From Bog-756 sp963703145 (GTDB taxonomy: Bacteria; Actinomycetota; Acidimicrobiia; Acidimicrobiales; RAAP-2), in the NCBI GenBank assembly GCA_963703145.1, contig OY969793.1, forward strand, positions 806,001 through 870,000: a stretch of DNA of 64,000 nt. Direction: 5' to 3'. A program made the position numbers and the translations under genes. Positions within the stretch are counted from its first letter, which is position 1. Each line of letters starts with the position of its first letter. Positions 61,598 through 64,000 of this stretch are shown one piece after another. A model generated the notes under the pieces. It had not been told where the DNA came from and searched no databases. It saw nothing but the letters and a program-made list of their open reading frames with translations.

Positions 61598-64000
61598 ATG
61601 ACCGATGTCGACTCCATCCGGTGGATGGCCAGCGAGCATGACCTCGAGTTTGTCGACCTCGACAACTACGGGGTCGACCCTGCCGCGGGCGAGATCCTGC
61701 CGGAGGAACTGGCCCGACGCCACCGCATGGTGGCCATCAAACGGAAGTTCGGGACCCCAGTCATCGCCACCGCCGATCCGGACGACCTGTACGCCCAGGA
61801 CTCCGTGCGGGCCTCCATCGGCCGTGACTTCATCTCGGTGGTGGCCGCCCCCCAACAGATCGACTCCTACATCGACCGCTTGTTCGGCGTCGGTCCGGAG
61901 AGCCCCGCGACGGTCGTCGAGAGTGTGCCCGTAGCGCCCGAGGCCACCGACTTCTTTGTGGATAGCGGGGTGAACTTCGAGGTCAACGGGTATGTCGGTG
62001 ATCAGCCGCCCATTGCCGAGTCGTTCGATGCGCTGCCGATCGACGCGTCGGTGACCGACGTCCTGGCCGTCGACGGCACTGTCGATGACCACATCATCGA
62101 CCCGGGTCCCGAACTCGAACTCGAACTCCACCCCGAGCCAGAGCCAGAGCCAGAGCCAGAGCCACAGCCACAGCCGAAGGATCTCGAGGCCGACATGGCC
62201 TCGCCGCCCACCGGAAAGGGAAGGCGGAACAAAGAGGAGCGCAAGCGCCGCAAGTCCAGCTCCGACGCCGAGGCGGAGTCCGACTCTGCTGACGCTATCG
62301 AACTCGATCCCGCTGACGGCCAGGATCTCGTCCTCGAGGCGCCGTCGACTGACGGCCCTGATCTGCTGGCGACCCTCGAGGACGCCTCCCCCTTCGACAT
62401 CGGAGACCAGGCCGGGTTGGATCCGTTCGAAGAGGCCGGTCCATCGATCGGCCCGGCCAACGAGGAACTGGCCTGGGTCACCGACGCGGCATCGTCAGCC
62501 GGCATCGAGGAGGCCGAGTTCGAGGCCCTCGAGCCATCGACAAGCATCCTGCCCACGTTCGGATCGGACTGGATCGATCCGGCCGAATCCTCGTCACCCG
62601 GTGCCGATCCTTTGGCGCCCGGCGTGGACCAGTTGGCTGAGCTGGCTCGATCCCTGCAGACGCACGAGGAGGCGTCCACCGGCGACGAGGCGGTGATCGC
62701 GGCTGACCTGGTGGATGAGGCTGTGGCCACCTATCAGGAGCAGCTGGGAGAAGATCAGCGATTCGACACCGAGCCACTCGAGGCCTCGACCGGAACCGCC
62801 ATGTTCCCGCCCCTGGCGAAAGCCCTGGTGGAAGGGGAGCGGGTATCCCTCGAGGACATGGAGGCGGTGCTCGAGGAGCACTACGCCACCGGTCAAAGCA
62901 TCGCTCGACTGCTCACCGCCCAGAAGCTCGTGACCGAAGCGGACCTCATGTGGGGCATGGCCCAGGAGATGGGCCTCGAGTTCGTCGATCTCGACACCGT
63001 CGGCGTGGACCTCGCCGAAGCCGGGACCATCCCTGAGACCACTGCTCGACACCACAACGTCATGGTCATCGCTAACGACAACGGGACCCCGGTTGTAGCG
63101 GCGTCGAATCCCACCGATGTCTTCGCCATGGACGACCTGCGAACCATCATGGGGCGCAACTTCATCGTGGTTGTGGCCACCCGTTCCCAGATCAGCGCCT
63201 ATATCGGCCGGGCCTTCAACAGCGGAGGCGATGCCGCGGACATGGCGATGGAGGCGTCCCTCGGCATCGAGGGCAATGAAGCCTCGAACGGCGTCGACGA
63301 CATCCAGGCGGTGACCGAGGAAGCACCGATCGTCCGCTATGTGAACCTGTTGATTCTGCAGGCTCTGAACGAGCGCGCCTCGGACGTGCACATCGAGCCG
63401 ACCGCCACCGAGTTGCGCATCCGCTACCGGATCGACGGCGTGCTTCACGACGTCTCGACAGCACCCCGAACCATCGCCCCGGCAGTGACCACCCGGCTCA
63501 AGGTGATGGCCGACATGAACATCGCCGAGCATCGGGTGCCCCAGGACGGACGCATCTCGCTGAACGTGGGCAGCAAGGGCATCGATCTCCGGATGGCCAC
63601 CCTGCCAACCATCTACGGGGAAAAAATCGTCATGCGGGTGCTCGACAAATCGAGCGTGGTGCTCGGATTCTCCGACCTGGGATTCGAAGAAGACCTGCTT
63701 CGCACCTACGAGGGGCTCTACACCAAGCCCTACGGGACCATCCTGGTCACGGGTCCAACCGGCTCGGGCAAGTCGACCACGCTGTATACGACCCTGACCG
63801 CCCTCAACTCACCCGAGAAGAACATCATCACCGTGGAGGATCCCGTTGAGTTGCCCCTGAAGGGCGTCAACCAGGTGCAACTGAACCTCAAGGCGGGCTT
63901 GAATTTCGCAGCCGCACTCCGTGCCATCCTCCGTTCGGACCCCGACATCGTCCTGGTGGGGGAGATCCGTGACAAGGAGACAGCCGTCATCTCGATCGAG
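61598..64000 (+). CDS. pilB: Type IV pilus assembly ATPase PilB (3' end outside window)
   Basis: 801 residues are present from ATG 61598 (GGAGGG upstream). Residues ~1-100 form an MshEN-like half domain (LEFVDLDNYGVDPAAGEILP). Residues ~115-410 are an acidic low-complexity linker with PEPEPEPE/PQPQP repeats. A second, fuller MshEN domain covers ~425-545 (RLLTAQKLVTEADLMWGMAQEMGLEFVDLDTV). The ATPase core follows from ~575: PIVRYVNLLILQALNERASDVHIEP, Walker A VTGPTGSGKSTTLY and the Asp box EDPVELPLKG, then RSDPDIVLVGEIRDKETA at the edge. MshEN domains bind cyclic-di-GMP in relatives. The linker makes it far longer than usual PilB (~560). Confidence 0.92.
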   Translation, partial: MTDVDSIRWMASEHDLEFVDLDNYGVDPAAGEILPEELARRHRMVAIKRKFGTPVIATADPDDLYAQDSVRASIGRDFISVVAAPQQIDSYIDRLFGVGPESPATVVESVPVAPEATDFFVDSGVNFEVNGYVGDQPPIAESFDALPIDASVTDVLAVDGTVDDHIIDPGPELELELHPEPEPEPEPEPQPQPKDLEADMASPPTGKGRRNKEERKRRKSSSDAEAESDSADAIELDPADGQDLVLEAPSTDGPDLLATLEDASPFDIGDQAGLDPFEEAGPSIGPANEELAWVTDAASSAGIEEAEFEALEPSTSILPTFGSDWIDPAESSSPGADPLAPGVDQLAELARSLQTHEEASTGDEAVIAADLVDEAVATYQEQLGEDQRFDTEPLEASTGTAMFPPLAKALVEGERVSLEDMEAVLEEHYATGQSIARLLTAQKLVTEADLMWGMAQEMGLEFVDLDTVGVDLAEAGTIPETTARHHNVMVIANDNGTPVVAASNPTDVFAMDDLRTIMGRNFIVVVATRSQISAYIGRAFNSGGDAADMAMEASLGIEGNEASNGVDDIQAVTEEAPIVRYVNLLILQALNERASDVHIEPTATELRIRYRIDGVLHDVSTAPRTIAPAVTTRLKVMADMNIAEHRVPQDGRISLNVGSKGIDLRMATLPTIYGEKIVMRVLDKSSVVLGFSDLGFEEDLLRTYEGLYTKPYGTILVTGPTGSGKSTTLYTTLTALNSPEKNIITVEDPVELPLKGVNQVQLNLKAGLNFAAALRAILRSDPDIVLVGEIRDKETAVISIE
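62111..62176 (+). repeat. Hexanucleotide tandem repeats inside pilB
   Basis: GAACTC three times from 62111 (Glu-Leu), then GAGCCA five times at 62135-62164 followed by CAGCCA and CAGCCG (Pro-Glu, then Pro-Gln). In-frame repeats can change copy number without shifting the frame. Confidence 0.85.

Noticed and set aside
61343..62131. 262-codon minus-strand frame opposite the pilB start
   Set aside because: Shadow of pilB and its promoter region; the + strand frame has a strong ribosome site and continues to the ATPase core.

Overview
The window is high-GC chromosomal DNA with GTG and TTG starts and many 1-4 nt start/stop overlaps. It looks like an actinobacterium, most plausibly of the class Acidimicrobiia. 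The grounds are several F420/flavin luciferase-like oxidoreductases, a mycobacterial-type steroid side-chain gene set, TldD/TldE, type IV pilus genes and a secreted purple acid phosphatase. No tRNA, rRNA or CRISPR array was seen.

Layout. 1-4.1 kb is ordinary chromosome: a gene tail, threonine aldolase, the ABC-F factor EttA and a membrane protein. About 4.1-20.4 kb reads as an accessory region. It holds a frameshifted ribbon-helix-helix antitoxin, an intact VapBC pair with a palindromic operator, a cut-off PIN-toxin tail joined to another gene, small VOC and SnoaL proteins, an IS110-type transposase with a structured upstream region that could encode a bridge RNA, a pair of overlapping tyrosine recombinases bounded by imperfect inverted repeats, and single genes separated by a ~68-bp repeat (three close copies, one diverged, fragments). 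20.4-23.8 kb has an orphan FtsX-like permease and a cupin.

24-41 kb is a catabolic region. A CYP125-type P450 is divergent from an operon matching the mycobacterial igr genes (chsE2, chsH2, chsE1, chsH1, ltp2), with fadD17-like and fadD19-like CoA ligases and three luciferase-like oxidoreductases nearby. Three sites resembling the KstR operator sit upstream of these genes, so cholesterol or related steroid side-chain breakdown is the likely joint job. An ECF sigma/anti-sigma pair and a secreted beta-propeller protein lie inside this region.

40.7-51.9 kb is mixed: dxs (frameshifted at a G run), AIM24-like protein, secreted purple acid phosphatase, a lipid-binding-like protein with an APH-type phosphotransferase, a FlK-like thioesterase and tldD/tldE. 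52-64 kb is a type IV pilus region: pilO, a pilM-pilN fusion, pilT, a prepilin peptidase lacking its catalytic aspartates and frameshifted, a NarL-type two-component pair, and a large pilB with two MshEN-like segments that runs off the end. moaC and an FmdB-type zinc ribbon protein lie among them.

Two housekeeping genes (dxs, prepilin peptidase) break at short G/C runs, which suggests some frameshifts are sequence errors rather than real decay.
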